From the NCBI RefSeq assembly GCF_024749045.1, contig NZ_CP087184.1:1302001-1366000 (forward strand): a stretch of 64,000 nucleotides of DNA, given 5' to 3'. Made by a program: the position numbers and the translations under genes. Source of the stretch: Pseudomonas sp. B21-028. Its GTDB lineage: Bacteria > Pseudomonadota > Gammaproteobacteria > Pseudomonadales > Pseudomonadaceae. Of this stretch, positions 17,166 through 30,630 are shown one piece after another (positions within the stretch are counted from its first letter, which is position 1; every line of letters begins with the position of its first letter). The notes beneath the pieces were generated by a model, which made no database searches, had not been told where the DNA came from, and worked only from the letters and a program-made list of their open reading frames with translations.

Positions 17166-18518
17166 ATGAGCGCGCTCTATATGATTGTCGGCACCCTGGT
17201 GGCATTGGGTGTGCTGGTCACTTTTCACGAATTCGGTCATTTCTGGGTCGCCCGTCGCTGTGGCGTGAAGGTCCTGCGTTTTTCCGTCGGCTTCGGCATG
17301 CCCCTGCTGCGCTGGCATGACAAGAAGGGCACCGAATTCGTCGTGGCCGCCATACCGCTGGGCGGTTACGTGAAGATGCTCGACGAGCGTGAAGGCGAAG
17401 TGCCTGCCGATCAGCTCGATCAATCCTTCAATCGCAAGACTGTCCGGCAGCGTATCGCCATCGTGGCGGCGGGGCCGATCGCCAATTTCCTGCTGGCCAT
17501 GGTGTTCTTCTGGGCGCTGGCCATATTGGGAAGCGAGCAGGTGCGTCCCGTCATTGGCGCGGTGGAGGCCGGCAGCGTTGCGGCCCGGGCCGGGCTGAGC
17601 GCAGGTCAGGAAATCGTTGCCATCGACGGCGAGCCGACTTCCGGCTGGGCTGCCGTCAATCTGCAACTCGTGCGTCGCCTGGGCGAAAGCGGCTCGTTGC
17701 AATTGATGGTGCGCGAGCAGGGCTCGACAACGGATTCTCCGCGGGAGCTGGCGCTGGATAATTGGCTCAAGGGGGCCGACGAGCCGGATCCGATCCGTTC
17801 CCTGGGCATCCGCCCCTGGCGTCCGGCGCTGGCGCCGGTGCTGGCCGAGCTCGATCCGAAGGGGCCGGCCCAGGCTGCCGGGCTCAAGATCGGTGATCGA
17901 CTGTTGGCCCTTGATGGTCAATCGGTCAATGACTGGCAGCAGGTGGTCGACGCGGTTCGTGTACGTCCTGATACCAAAATTGTGCTGCGCGTCGAGCGCG
18001 ACGGTGCTTCAATCGACGTCCCGGTGAGCCTGGCCGCCCGCGGCGAGAGCAAGACGCCGGCAGGTTACCTGGGGGCGGGCGTCAAGGCTGTCGACTGGCC
18101 GCCGGAGATGATCCGCGAGGTCAGCTTCGGCCCGGTTGCGGCGATTGGCGAGGGTGCGCGTCGTACCTGGACCATGAGTGTCCTGACCCTCGACTCACTG
18201 AAGAAAATGTTGTTCGGCGAGCTCTCGGTAAAAAACTTGAGTGGACCGATAACCATTGCTAAAGTGGCGGGCGCTTCTGCCCAGTCGGGCGTTGCTGATT
18301 TCCTGAATTTCCTTGCTTATCTGAGCATTAGCCTGGGGGTTCTGAATTTGCTGCCCATTCCGGTACTGGATGGGGGGCATCTGCTGTTCTATCTGATCGA
18401 GTGGGCGCGTGGTCGTCCCTTGTCGGATCGGGTTCAAGGTTGGGGGATACAGATCGGTATCAGCTTGGTGGTCGGGGTGATGTTGCTTGCCTTGGTCAAC
18501 GATCTGGGTCGTCTGTAA
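17166..18518 (+). CDS. rseP: Site-2 intramembrane zinc metalloprotease RseP (MucP)
   Basis: Cleaves the anti-sigma factor (MucA/RseA) in the membrane after AlgW/DegS cleavage, releasing AlgU/sigma-E. It has 450 residues. The zinc site HEFGH is at residues 21-25 in the first transmembrane segment. The second catalytic motif is PIPVLDGGHLLFYLIEW near the C-terminus, and two PDZ domains lie between (e.g. LDPKGPAQAAGLKIGDRLL). The ATG at 17166 has GGAG upstream; the TTG at 17151 is rejected. It precedes bamA, whose product needs the same envelope-stress response. Confidence 0.96.
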   Translation: MSALYMIVGTLVALGVLVTFHEFGHFWVARRCGVKVLRFSVGFGMPLLRWHDKKGTEFVVAAIPLGGYVKMLDEREGEVPADQLDQSFNRKTVRQRIAIVAAGPIANFLLAMVFFWALAILGSEQVRPVIGAVEAGSVAARAGLSAGQEIVAIDGEPTSGWAAVNLQLVRRLGESGSLQLMVREQGSTTDSPRELALDNWLKGADEPDPIRSLGIRPWRPALAPVLAELDPKGPAQAAGLKIGDRLLALDGQSVNDWQQVVDAVRVRPDTKIVLRVERDGASIDVPVSLAARGESKTPAGYLGAGVKAVDWPPEMIREVSFGPVAAIGEGARRTWTMSVLTLDSLKKMLFGELSVKNLSGPITIAKVAGASAQSGVADFLNFLAYLSISLGVLNLLPIPVLDGGHLLFYLIEWARGRPLSDRVQGWGIQIGISLVVGVMLLALVNDLGRL

Positions 18519-18592
18519 CGCGTCGCTGAATTGCGAATCTGCCGCATTTTGCGGCAGTTTGTTTATTGCCAGTTGGAATAAGAAAGGACTTC

Positions 18593-20968
18593 ATGAAACG
18601 TCTGCTGCTAACCGCGGTGTTTACCGTGTTGATGATCGCCGAAGTTCACGCCGAGTCCTTCACTATCTCTGATATTCGTGTCAACGGCCTCCAGCGGGTT
18701 TCCGCGGGTAGCGTCTTTGGTGCCTTGCCGTTGAACGTCGGCGAGCAGGCGGATGATCGGCGCCTGGTGGAGTCCACTCGTGCGCTGTTCAAGACCGGTT
18801 TCTTTCAGGATATCCAGCTGGGCCGTGACGGTAACGTCCTGGTCATCACGGTCGTCGAGCGGCCGTCAGTCGCCAGCATCGAGATCGAGGGCAACAAGGC
18901 GATCTCCACCGAAGACCTGATGAAAGGCCTCAAGCAGTCCGGCCTGGCCGAAGGCGAGATCTTCCAGCGCGCAACCCTCGAAGGCGTGCGTAACGAGCTG
19001 CAGCGCCAGTACGTCGCCCAGGGTCGCTATTCGGCCACCGTCGACACCGAAGTGGTGCCGCAGCCGCGCAACCGTGTCGGCCTCAAGGTCAACATCAACG
19101 AAGGCACCGTGGCGGCCATCCAGCACATCAACGTGGTGGGCAACACGGTTTTCCCCGATGAAGACCTGATCGACCTGTTCGAACTCAAGACCACCAACTG
19201 GCTGTCGTTCTTCAAGAACGATGACAAGTACGCCCGTGAAAAACTCTCCGGTGACCTGGAGCGCCTGCGTTCCTACTACCTGGATCGCGGCTACATCAAC
19301 ATGGACATCGCTTCGACCCAGGTGTCCATTACCCCGGACAAGAAGCACGTCTACATCACCGTCAACGTCAACGAAGGCGAGAAGTACACGGTTCGCGACG
19401 TCAAGCTCAGCGGTGACCTGAAGGTGCCTGAAGACCAGGTCAAGTCGCTGCTGCTGGTACAGAAAGGCCAGGTGTTCTCGCGCAAGCTGATGACCACCAC
19501 GTCCGAGCTGATCACCCGTCGCCTGGGTAACGAAGGCTATACCTTCGCCAACGTCAACGGCGTGCCGCAGCCACACGATGAAGACCATACCGTCGACATC
19601 ACCTTCGCCGTGGACCCGGGCAAGCGTGCCTATGTCAACCGCATCAACTTCCGTGGCAACACCAAGTCCGAGGACGAGGTGCTGCGTCGTGAAATGCGTC
19701 AGATGGAAGGTGGCTGGGCTTCGACCTACCTGATCGACCAGTCCAAGACCCGTCTGGAGCGCCTGGGCTTCTTCAAGGAAGTCAACGTCGAGACCCCGGC
19801 GGTACCGGGCGTCGATGACCAGGTCGATGTGAACTACAGCGTCGAAGAGCAGGCTTCCGGCTCGATCACCGCCAGTGTCGGTTTTGCCCAGAGCGCCGGC
19901 CTGATCCTCGGTGGTTCGATCACCCAGAACAACTTCCTGGGTACCGGTAACAAGGTCAGCGTCGGCCTGACCCGTAGCGAATACCAGACCCGCTACAACT
20001 TCGGTTTCGTGGACCCCTACTGGACTGCCGACGGTGTGAGCCTGGGCTACAACGCCTTCTATCGCACCACCGACTATGACGAGCTCGACTCCGATATCTC
20101 CAGCTATGCGGTGGACAGCTACGGTGTCGGCGCCAACATCGGCTATCCGATCAGCGAGACCTCGCGCCTGACGTTCGGTCTGACTGCCCAGCAGGACAAG
20201 ATCAACACCGGTAAATACACCGTCGACGAGATCTTCGATTTCGTTAACAAGGAAGGCGACAGCTACCTGAACTTCAAGGCGTCCGCCGGCTGGTCCGAAT
20301 CGACCCTGAACAAGGGCGTGCTGGCGACGCGTGGTCATTCCCAGAGCCTTGTCCTGGAAACGACGACCCCTGGCAGTGACCTGTCGTTCTTCAAACTCGA
20401 TTATCGCGGCCAGCTGTTCCAGCCGCTGACTGACAACTACACCATGCGCCTGCATACCGAACTGGGCTATGGTGATGGCTACGGTTCGACCGACGGCTTG
20501 CCGTTCTACGAGAACTACTACGCAGGTGGTTTCAACTCGGTCCGTGGTTTCAAGGACAGTACCCTGGGACCACGCAGTACTCCGAGCCGGGGCACCAACC
20601 CGGGTACCATCCGCGACCCGGACCAGGATCCCCTGCCATTCGGTGGCAACGTACTCATCCAGGGTGGTCTCGAGGTTCTGTTCCCGATGCCGTTCGTCAA
20701 GGACCAACGTTCGCTGCGGACCTCGGTCTTCTGGGACGTGGGTAACGTCTTCGACTCCAAGTGCAGCGACACCACCAACTCTAACGGCACCAAGTCCAAC
20801 ACTCAGTGCAATGACATCAGCCTCAGCAACATGGCCAGTTCCGTTGGTGTAGGCGTGACGTGGGTGACCGCACTCGGTCCTTTGAGCTTCGCATTGGCGA
20901 TGCCGATCAAGAAACCGGATGACGCTGAAACCCAAGTGTTCCAATTCTCCCTCGGCCAGACGTTCTAA
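18593..20968 (+). CDS. bamA: Outer-membrane protein assembly factor BamA
   Basis: Essential Omp85-family insertase of outer-membrane beta-barrels, 791 residues. It has a Sec signal peptide (MKRLLLTAVFTVLMIAEVHA), five periplasmic POTRA domains (e.g. FTISDIRVNGLQRVSAGSVF, and IHVDISKED-like repeats thereafter) and a C-terminal 16-strand barrel. The VRGF motif in GGFNSVRGFKDSTLG and the terminal phenylalanine (FSLGQTF) are diagnostic. Start ATG 18593 follows AAAGGA; the frame opens 9 codons earlier without a ribosome site. Confidence 0.97.
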   Translation: MKRLLLTAVFTVLMIAEVHAESFTISDIRVNGLQRVSAGSVFGALPLNVGEQADDRRLVESTRALFKTGFFQDIQLGRDGNVLVITVVERPSVASIEIEGNKAISTEDLMKGLKQSGLAEGEIFQRATLEGVRNELQRQYVAQGRYSATVDTEVVPQPRNRVGLKVNINEGTVAAIQHINVVGNTVFPDEDLIDLFELKTTNWLSFFKNDDKYAREKLSGDLERLRSYYLDRGYINMDIASTQVSITPDKKHVYITVNVNEGEKYTVRDVKLSGDLKVPEDQVKSLLLVQKGQVFSRKLMTTTSELITRRLGNEGYTFANVNGVPQPHDEDHTVDITFAVDPGKRAYVNRINFRGNTKSEDEVLRREMRQMEGGWASTYLIDQSKTRLERLGFFKEVNVETPAVPGVDDQVDVNYSVEEQASGSITASVGFAQSAGLILGGSITQNNFLGTGNKVSVGLTRSEYQTRYNFGFVDPYWTADGVSLGYNAFYRTTDYDELDSDISSYAVDSYGVGANIGYPISETSRLTFGLTAQQDKINTGKYTVDEIFDFVNKEGDSYLNFKASAGWSESTLNKGVLATRGHSQSLVLETTTPGSDLSFFKLDYRGQLFQPLTDNYTMRLHTELGYGDGYGSTDGLPFYENYYAGGFNSVRGFKDSTLGPRSTPSRGTNPGTIRDPDQDPLPFGGNVLIQGGLEVLFPMPFVKDQRSLRTSVFWDVGNVFDSKCSDTTNSNGTKSNTQCNDISLSNMASSVGVGVTWVTALGPLSFALAMPIKKPDDAETQVFQFSLGQTF

Positions 20969-21013
20969 GCGTCTGACCCAAGATAACGACAATGGATTTT
21001 GTAGGAGTACATC

Positions 21014-21517
21014 GTGCGTAAGTTGACTCAATTGGTTCTCCTGGCGACCGTACTGGTCGCAGGTCCGGCTTTTGCCGACATGAAGATCGCCGTACTGAAC
21101 TATCAGATGGCCTTGCTGGAATCCGACGCGGCGAAGAAATACGCCGTGGACGCGGAGAAAAAATTCGGCCCGCAACTGACCAAGCTCAAGAGCCTGGAAA
21201 GCAGTGCCAAAGGCATCCAGGATCGCCTGGTCGCCGGTGGCGACAAGATGGCCCAGGGCGAGCGCGAGCGTCTGGAGCTTGAATTCAAGCAAAAGGCCCG
21301 TGACTTCCAGTTCCAGTCCAAGGAGCTGAACGAAGCGAAAGCCGTTGCCGACCGTGAAATGCTCAAGCAGCTCAAGCCGAAGCTCGACAGCGCCGTGGAA
21401 GAAGTCATCAAGAAAGGTGGTTTTGACCTGGTGTTCGAGCGTGGCGCAGTGATCGATGTCAAGCCTCAGTACGACATCACGCGCCAGGTCATCGAGCGCA
21501 TGAATCAGCTGAAGTAA
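21014..21517 (+). CDS. skp: Periplasmic chaperone Skp/OmpH
   Basis: Trimeric jellyfish-shaped chaperone that carries unfolded outer-membrane proteins to BamA. It has 167 residues with a GTG start preceded by GTAGGAG. It has a signal peptide MRKLTQLVLLATVLVAGPAFA and then a mostly charged coiled-coil body (EFKQKARDFQFQSKELNEAK). It lies between bamA and lpxD, as in most gammaproteobacteria. Confidence 0.95.
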   Translation: MRKLTQLVLLATVLVAGPAFADMKIAVLNYQMALLESDAAKKYAVDAEKKFGPQLTKLKSLESSAKGIQDRLVAGGDKMAQGERERLELEFKQKARDFQFQSKELNEAKAVADREMLKQLKPKLDSAVEEVIKKGGFDLVFERGAVIDVKPQYDITRQVIERMNQLK

Positions 21518-21520
21518 TCC

Positions 21521-22576
21521 ATGACAGCGACTATAAAACTCGGTCAGTTGGCCGAGTTCCTCGGAGCCACCCTGCGTGGCGACCCGGAGAAGGCAATTAC
21601 TGGGCTAGCCACTTTGCAAGAGGCTGGCCCAGCTCAGTTGAGCTTCCTGGCAAATCCTCAGTATCGCAAATACCTGGCCGATAGCCGGGCCGCCGCGTTG
21701 TTGCTCAAGGCTGCCGATGCCGAAGGTTTTGCCGGCGACGCCCTGATCGTGCCCGATCCATACCTGGCGTATGCGCGGATTTCCCATCTGTTCGACCCCA
21801 AGCCCAAGGCGGCTGCCGGCATTCATCCCAGTGCGGTGATTGCGGCGGATGCGGTGGTCGACCCGACGGCCAGCATCGGTCCTTTCGTGGTCATCGAAAG
21901 CGCGGCGCGGATCGGTGCCGGTGTCACGCTGGGGGCTCATTGTTTCGTCGGGGCCCGTAGCGAGATCGGTGAAGGTGGCTGGCTGGCTCCCCGGGTCACC
22001 CTGTATCACGATGTGCGCATCGGCAAGCGCGTGGTGATCCAGTCCGGCGCGGTGCTGGGCGGTGAAGGATTCGGTTTCGCCAACGAGAAGGGCATCTGGC
22101 AGAAGATTGCCCAGATTGGTGGCGTCACCGTTGGCGATGACGTGGAGATCGGCGTCAATACCGCTATCGACCGCGGCGCGCTGGCTGACACCATCATCGG
22201 TAATGGTGTGAAGCTGGACAATCAGATCCAGATCGCCCACAACGTCCAGGTTGGCGACCACACCGCCATGGCGGCCTGCGTGGGTATCTCCGGCAGCACC
22301 AGGATCGGCAAGCACTGCATGCTCGCCGGTGGCGTGGGGCTGGTGGGGCACATCGATATCTGTGACAACGTTTTCCTGACCGGGATGACCATGGTGACCC
22401 ACTCGATTACCGAGCCGGGTGCCTATTCCTCCGGTACGGCGATGCAGCCGGCGGCTGAATGGCGCAAGAGCGCGGCCCGTATTCGTCAGCTCGATGACAT
22501 CGCGCGACGCCTGCGACAGCTGGAAAAGCGTGTAGGGGACGTGACCCCTGGCGGTAATGCTTCATCAGATGGCTGA
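21521..22576 (+). CDS. lpxD: UDP-3-O-(3-hydroxyacyl)glucosamine N-acyltransferase LpxD
   Basis: Third step of lipid A synthesis. It has 351 residues. An N-terminal uridine-binding domain contains [21 protein letters not shown] left-handed beta-helix of hexapeptide repeats follows ([20 protein letters not shown]), including the catalytic histidine in this HNV segment. A C-terminal helix ([20 protein letters not shown]) ends the chain. It begins 3 bp after the skp stop. Confidence 0.96.
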   Translation: MTATIKLGQLAEFLGATLRGDPEKAITGLATLQEAGPAQLSFLANPQYRKYLADSRAAALLLKAADAEGFAGDALIVPDPYLAYARISHLFDPKPKAAAGIHPSAVIAADAVVDPTASIGPFVVIESAARIGAGVTLGAHCFVGARSEIGEGGWLAPRVTLYHDVRIGKRVVIQSGAVLGGEGFGFANEKGIWQKIAQIGGVTVGDDVEIGVNTAIDRGALADTIIGNGVKLDNQIQIAHNVQVGDHTAMAACVGISGSTRIGKHCMLAGGVGLVGHIDICDNVFLTGMTMVTHSITEPGAYSSGTAMQPAAEWRKSAARIRQLDDIARRLRQLEKRVGDVTPGGNASSDG

Positions 22577-22682
22577 TACCATTTCCATATCAAGTGTGCA
22601 CGGCCGCCAGGCTTCCTTGATTTGCTAGCGGAGCGCGCGTCTATCGCGCACCTCCCAATCTTTACATAGGCTTCCCCCCGAA

Positions 22683-23123
22683 ATGATGGACATCAACGAG
22701 ATTCGCGAGTACCTGCCTCACCGTTACCCGTTCCTGCTTGTGGATCGGGTAGTGGACCTGGATATTGAGGGCAAGCGCATTCGCGCCTACAAGAATGTCA
22801 GCATCAACGAGCCGTTCTTCAATGGTCACTTCCCTGCGCATCCCATCATGCCGGGCGTGCTGATCATCGAGGCCATGGCTCAAGCTGCCGGGATCCTTGG
22901 TTTCAAGATCATGGACGTGAAACCCGCGGACGGCACGCTCTACTACTTCGTCGGGTCCGACAAGTTGCGTTTCCGCCAGCCGGTGACCCCGGGCGATCAG
23001 TTGATCCTCGAAGCCACGTTCATCAGCTGCAAGCGCCAGATCTGGAAGTTCGAATGCCAGGCTTCGGTCGACGGCAAGCCTGTCTGCTCCGCTGAAATCA
23101 TTTGCGCGGAACGCAAGCTATGA
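22683..23123 (+). CDS. fabZ: 3-hydroxyacyl-[ACP] dehydratase FabZ
   Basis: Hot-dog-fold dehydratase of fatty-acid elongation, 146 residues, competing with LpxA/LpxD for hydroxyacyl-ACP. The catalytic His and Glu lie in [33 protein letters not shown] is the family N-terminus. There are two adjacent ATGs (22683, 22686) and either could be used. A 106-bp gap after lpxD may hold a minor promoter. It overlaps lpxA by 4 bp. Confidence 0.96.
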   Translation: MMDINEIREYLPHRYPFLLVDRVVDLDIEGKRIRAYKNVSINEPFFNGHFPAHPIMPGVLIIEAMAQAAGILGFKIMDVKPADGTLYYFVGSDKLRFRQPVTPGDQLILEATFISCKRQIWKFECQASVDGKPVCSAEIICAERKL

Positions 23124-23896
23124 GTTTGATTGACCCTCGCGCAATCATCGATCCGACGGCCGTCCTGGCCGACGGCGTCGAGGTCGGCCCTTGGTCGATT
23201 ATCGGCGCAGGTGTGGAAATCGGCGAGGGTACGGTGATCGGCCCGCACGTGGTGCTCAAGGGACCGACCCGGATCGGCCGGCACAATCGTATCTACCAGT
23301 TTTCTACGGTAGGTGAGGACACCCCCGATCTCAAATACAAGGGTGAAGAAACCCGCCTGGTCATCGGCGATCACAATGTGATCCGCGAGGGCGTGACGAT
23401 TCACCGTGGCACCGTTCAGGATCGTTCCGAAACGACCCTGGGCGACCACAACCTGATCATGGCCTATGCCCACATCGGCCACGACAGCGTCATTGGCAAC
23501 CATTGCATCCTGGTCAACAACACCGCACTGGCCGGCCATGTCCACGTGGACGACTGGGCGATCCTGTCTGGCTTCACCCTGGTTCACCAGTACTGCCATA
23601 TCGGCGCCCACAGCTTTTCCGGCATGGGCACCGCCATCGGCAAGGACGTCCCGGCGTATGTCACCGTGTTCGGCAATCCGGCCGAGGCCCGCAGCATGAA
23701 CTTCGAAGGCATGCGCCGTCGTGGCTTCAGCGAAGAAGCGGTTGCCGCGTTGCGCCGGGCCTACAAGGTTGTGTATCGCCAGGGCTTGACCGTAGAGCAG
23801 GCGCTCGTCGAGTTGGCCGAAGCATCGACCCAGTTCCCGGAAGTCGCGGTGTTCCGCGACTCCATCCAATCTTCGACCCGCGGCATCACTCGCTGA
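23120..23896 (+). CDS. lpxA: UDP-N-acetylglucosamine acyltransferase LpxA
   Basis: First step of lipid A synthesis, 258 residues. The left-handed beta-helix is visible from residue 2 ([20 protein letters not shown]). The catalytic histidine segment is [20 protein letters not shown], and the C-terminal helical part begins at [19 protein letters not shown]. The ATGA overlap with fabZ (23120-23123) fixes the start. Six further upstream codons are inside fabZ and are rejected. Confidence 0.96.
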   Translation: MSLIDPRAIIDPTAVLADGVEVGPWSIIGAGVEIGEGTVIGPHVVLKGPTRIGRHNRIYQFSTVGEDTPDLKYKGEETRLVIGDHNVIREGVTIHRGTVQDRSETTLGDHNLIMAYAHIGHDSVIGNHCILVNNTALAGHVHVDDWAILSGFTLVHQYCHIGAHSFSGMGTAIGKDVPAYVTVFGNPAEARSMNFEGMRRRGFSEEAVAALRRAYKVVYRQGLTVEQALVELAEASTQFPEVAVFRDSIQSSTRGITR

Positions 23897-23898
23897 CC

Positions 23899-25029
23899 AT
23901 GGGCCATTTGCGTGTTGCGCTGGTGGCGGGCGAAGCTTCCGGCGATATCCTGGGTGCAGGCTTGATGCGAGCGCTCAAGGCGCAGCATCCGGCGGTCGAG
24001 TTCATCGGTGTCGGCGGGCCATTGATGCAGGCCGAGGGGTTGACCTCCTATTTTCCGATGGAGCGCTTGTCGGTGATGGGGCTGGTGGAAGTGCTCGGTC
24101 GGTTGCGAGAGCTGCTGGCCCGGCGCAAGAAGCTGATTGCGACCCTGATTGATGAAAAACCGGATGTGTTCATCGGCATCGACGCGCCGGATTTCACCCT
24201 CAACATCGAACTCAAGTTACGCCAGGCCGGGATCAAGACCGTGCACTACGTTAGCCCGTCGGTCTGGGCCTGGCGGCAGAAGCGCGTGCTGAAGATTCGC
24301 GAAGGCTGCGACCTGATGCTGACGCTGCTGCCGTTCGAAGCCAGGTTCTATGAGGAGAAGGGCGTGCCGGTACGGTTTGTCGGGCATACCCTGGCCGACA
24401 CCATTCCCCTGGAAGCCGACCGTGCGGGCGCCCGCCAGGCGTTGGGCTTGCCCGACGGGCCGCTGGTGGCCTTGATGCCGGGCAGTCGGGGCGGCGAAGT
24501 GAGTCGCCTGGGCGGCTTGTTTTTCGATGCTGCCGAGCGCCTTCGGGCGATGCGTCCCGGCGTGCGTTTTGTCCTGCCGTGTGCCAGTCCGCAGCGGCGT
24601 GAGCAGCTCGAAGCATTGCTGGCCGGCCGCGATCTGCCGGTCACGCTGCTCGACGGTCGCTCCCACCAGGCGTTGGCTGCGTGCGATGCGGTGTTGATTG
24701 CCTCCGGCACTGCTACCCTTGAAGCGTTGCTGTACAAGCGCCCGATGGTGGTCGCCTATCGTCTGGCACCGCTGACGTTCTGGATCCTCAAGCGCATGGT
24801 CAAGAGTCCTTACATCTCCTTGCCGAACCTGTTGGCCCAGCGTTTGCTGGTGCCCGAGTTGCTGCAGGACGATGCAACAGCCGACGCATTGGCCAACACG
24901 CTGGCGCCGTTGATCGACGGCGGCCAGGAACAGACCCGGGGCTTTGACGAGATCCACCGCACGTTGCGCCGCGATGCCTCGAACCAGGCGGCAGACGCGG
25001 TACTGACCTTGATCGGTGCCAAGCCATGA
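23899..25029 (+). CDS. lpxB: Lipid-A-disaccharide synthase LpxB
   Basis: Glycosyltransferase family 19 enzyme, 376 residues, joining UDP-2,3-diacylglucosamine and lipid X. It has [18 protein letters not shown] at the N-terminus, [18 protein letters not shown] sequence ([20 protein letters not shown]), and the nucleotide-binding [14 protein letters not shown] and [13 protein letters not shown] motifs. The ATG at 23899 is 2 bp after the lpxA stop. A large in-frame extension upstream lies wholly inside lpxA. It overlaps rnhB by 4 bp. Confidence 0.96.
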   Translation: MGHLRVALVAGEASGDILGAGLMRALKAQHPAVEFIGVGGPLMQAEGLTSYFPMERLSVMGLVEVLGRLRELLARRKKLIATLIDEKPDVFIGIDAPDFTLNIELKLRQAGIKTVHYVSPSVWAWRQKRVLKIREGCDLMLTLLPFEARFYEEKGVPVRFVGHTLADTIPLEADRAGARQALGLPDGPLVALMPGSRGGEVSRLGGLFFDAAERLRAMRPGVRFVLPCASPQRREQLEALLAGRDLPVTLLDGRSHQALAACDAVLIASGTATLEALLYKRPMVVAYRLAPLTFWILKRMVKSPYISLPNLLAQRLLVPELLQDDATADALANTLAPLIDGGQEQTRGFDEIHRTLRRDASNQAADAVLTLIGAKP

Positions 25030-25748
25030 AGCATTCGAAGCAGCAGATGGGCCTGGACTTCAATCTGGTCGCCGAAGTCGAAGAACTGGTGGCGGGCGTC
25101 GATGAGGTGGGGCGCGGCCCATTGTGCGGCGCGGTGGTGACGGCGGCGGTGATTCTCGACCCGAACCGGCCGATCCTGGGCCTCAACGATTCCAAGAAAC
25201 TCACCGAAGCCCGTCGCGAGAAACTCTACGACGAAATCTGCGAGAAGGCCCTGAGCTGGTGCATCGCCCGGGCCGAGGTCGAAGAAATCGACGAACTGAA
25301 TATCCTGCACGCCACCATGCTCGCCATGCAGCGTGCCGTACAGGGCCTGCACATTACGCCGAAGCTGGCGATGATCGATGGCAATCGTTGCCCGAAACTG
25401 TCGATGCGCGCCGAGGCGGTGATCCAGGGTGACGCAAAGGTGCCGGCTATCGCGGCGGCATCGATCCTGGCCAAGGTCAGCCGTGACCGGGAGATGAGCG
25501 CCTTCGAACTGATTTACCCGGGCTACGGCATCGGTGGCCACAAGGGTTACCCGACGCCGGTGCATCTGGAAGCCTTGGCGCGACTGGGGCCAACGCCCAT
25601 TCATCGACGTTCGTTCGCACCGGTGCGGATGGCGTATGAGGCTCGTGAGGGTTTGGTAACGGCTGGTCCCGTTCAGCCAAATGCAATCCCCTGTGGGAGC
25701 GAGCTTGCTCGCGAAGAGGGCGGCACGGTAGACATTGATGTGGCCTGA
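25026..25748 (+). CDS. rnhB: Ribonuclease HII with a REP-derived C-terminal tail
   Basis: Cleaves RNA in RNA-DNA hybrids and at single misincorporated ribonucleotides. It has 240 residues. [14 protein letters not shown] carries the first acidic pair, [10 protein letters not shown] and the [15 protein letters not shown] segment the other ligands, and [13 protein letters not shown] and [10 protein letters not shown] close the catalytic domain. The family normally ends close to RRSFAPVR. Here the frame runs on about 30 residues into a REP repeat, read as [11 protein letters not shown], so the tail is repeat-derived. The start ATG overlaps lpxB by 4 bp; a second ATG 8 codons in is possible. Confidence 0.93.
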   Translation: MKHSKQQMGLDFNLVAEVEELVAGVDEVGRGPLCGAVVTAAVILDPNRPILGLNDSKKLTEARREKLYDEICEKALSWCIARAEVEEIDELNILHATMLAMQRAVQGLHITPKLAMIDGNRCPKLSMRAEAVIQGDAKVPAIAAASILAKVSRDREMSAFELIYPGYGIGGHKGYPTPVHLEALARLGPTPIHRRSFAPVRMAYEAREGLVTAGPVQPNAIPCGSELAREEGGTVDIDVA

Positions 25749-25780
25749 TATAGCGCCTTCCCGAGCAGGCTCGCTCCCAC
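25690..25780. repeat. REP pair overlapping the 3' end of rnhB
   Basis: CTGTGGGAGCGAGCTTGCTCGCGA at about 25691-25714 lies inside the rnhB reading frame. The inverted partner CCGAGCAGGCTCGCTCCCACC is at about 25761-25781, beyond the stop codon. Confidence 0.85.
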
Positions 25781-25876
25781 CAGGTCGGTTTTTCGACTGA
25801 CGGGCATTCGCCACTCAGACCCAAGGCCCGGTACAATCCGGGCCTTGTTGTTTTCATGACTTAACGCAGGATCACT

Positions 25877-29398
<3,522 letters not shown>

Positions 29399-29548
29399 CG
29401 GCCAGGGGCCACTCCTGGACTTGGAGTGTCCCTGACCGCGACCCGAATTTTTAATCTCGACCTGAACGCGCCTCTCCCTTAAGGTAGGGCGCGAATAGAC
29501 AACCGGCCGGCCCAAGCTCTCTTGGACGTCGACCCAAGACGGACGCCT

Positions 29549-30496
29549 ATGAACCCGAATTTTCTAGATTTCGAACAGCCGATCGCCGACCTGCAAGCCA
29601 AGATCGAAGAGTTGCGCTTGGTCGGTAATGACAATTCGCTGAATATCGGCGATGAGATCTCTCGTCTGCAGGACAAGAGCCGCACGCTGACCGAGGACAT
29701 CTTCGGCAAGCTGACCAGCTGGCAGATCGCGCGCCTGGCGCGTCATCCGCGTCGTCCATACACCCTGGACTACATCGATCACATCTTCACCGAGTTCGAC
29801 GAACTGCACGGCGACCGTCACTTCTCCGACGACGCCGCGATCGTCGGCGGTGTCGCCCGCCTGGACGACCAGCCGGTGATGGTCATCGGTCACCAGAAGG
29901 GCCGCGAAGTGCGCGAGAAAGTCCGCCGCAACTTCGGCATGCCGCGTCCGGAAGGCTATCGCAAGGCCTGCCGTCTGATGGAAATGGCCGAGCGCTTCAA
30001 GATGCCGATCCTGACCTTCATCGACACCCCGGGCGCCTACCCGGGCATCGACGCCGAAGAGCGCAACCAGAGCGAAGCGATTGCCTGGAACCTGCGGGTC
30101 ATGGCACGGCTGAAAACCCCGATCATCGCCACCGTCATCGGTGAAGGCGGTTCCGGCGGTGCGTTGGCCATCGGCGTCTGCGACCAGTTGAACATGCTGC
30201 AGTATTCCACCTACGCGGTAATCTCGCCGGAAGGCTGCGCCTCGATCCTGTGGAAAACCGCCGAGAAGGCGCCGGACGCCGCGGAAGCCATGGGCATCAC
30301 CGCCGAACGTCTCAAAGGCCTGGGGATCGTGGACAAAGTGATCAACGAGCCCGTGGGCGGCGCCCACCGTGACCCGGCCGCGGCTGCCGCGCTGATCCGC
30401 GCCGAGCTGAGTTCCCAGCTGTCGATGCTGAAGAAGTTCGACAACGACGCGCTGCTGGCCCGTCGCTACGAGCGGTTGATGAGCTACGGTCTCTGA
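29549..30496 (+). CDS. accA: Acetyl-CoA carboxylase carboxyltransferase subunit alpha
   Basis: Alpha subunit of the carboxyltransferase that makes malonyl-CoA with AccD, 315 residues. It shows [19 protein letters not shown], the [11 protein letters not shown] segment, [20 protein letters not shown] and [18 protein letters not shown] (oxyanion/CoA-binding glycines). ATG 29549 gives the family N-terminus ([11 protein letters not shown]). The TTG 27 bp upstream is rejected. Confidence 0.96.
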   Translation: MNPNFLDFEQPIADLQAKIEELRLVGNDNSLNIGDEISRLQDKSRTLTEDIFGKLTSWQIARLARHPRRPYTLDYIDHIFTEFDELHGDRHFSDDAAIVGGVARLDDQPVMVIGHQKGREVREKVRRNFGMPRPEGYRKACRLMEMAERFKMPILTFIDTPGAYPGIDAEERNQSEAIAWNLRVMARLKTPIIATVIGEGGSGGALAIGVCDQLNMLQYSTYAVISPEGCASILWKTAEKAPDAAEAMGITAERLKGLGIVDKVINEPVGGAHRDPAAAAALIRAELSSQLSMLKKFDNDALLARRYERLMSYGL

Positions 30497-30515
30497 CCTG
30501 AAGCTGCTTCACCCC

Positions 30516-30606
30516 ATGTGGGAGCGAGCCTGCTCGCGATTGCGGTATAACAGTCAACAGATATGTTGAATGTTAAGCAGCCATCGCGAGCAGGCTCGCT
30601 CCCACA
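30516..30606. repeat. REPIN between accA and tilS
   Basis: ATGTGGGAGCGAGCCTGCTCGCGAT and its complement ATCGCGAGCAGGCTCGCTCCCACAT, separated by about 41 bp. Confidence 0.9.
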
Positions 30607-30630
30607 TTCGTTTTGTGCAAGGTGATCGAT

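Noticed and set aside
18866..21292. 808-codon minus-strand frame across bamA and skp
   Set aside because: It spans two verified genes in antisense and has only low-complexity Val/Asp/His/Gly composition.
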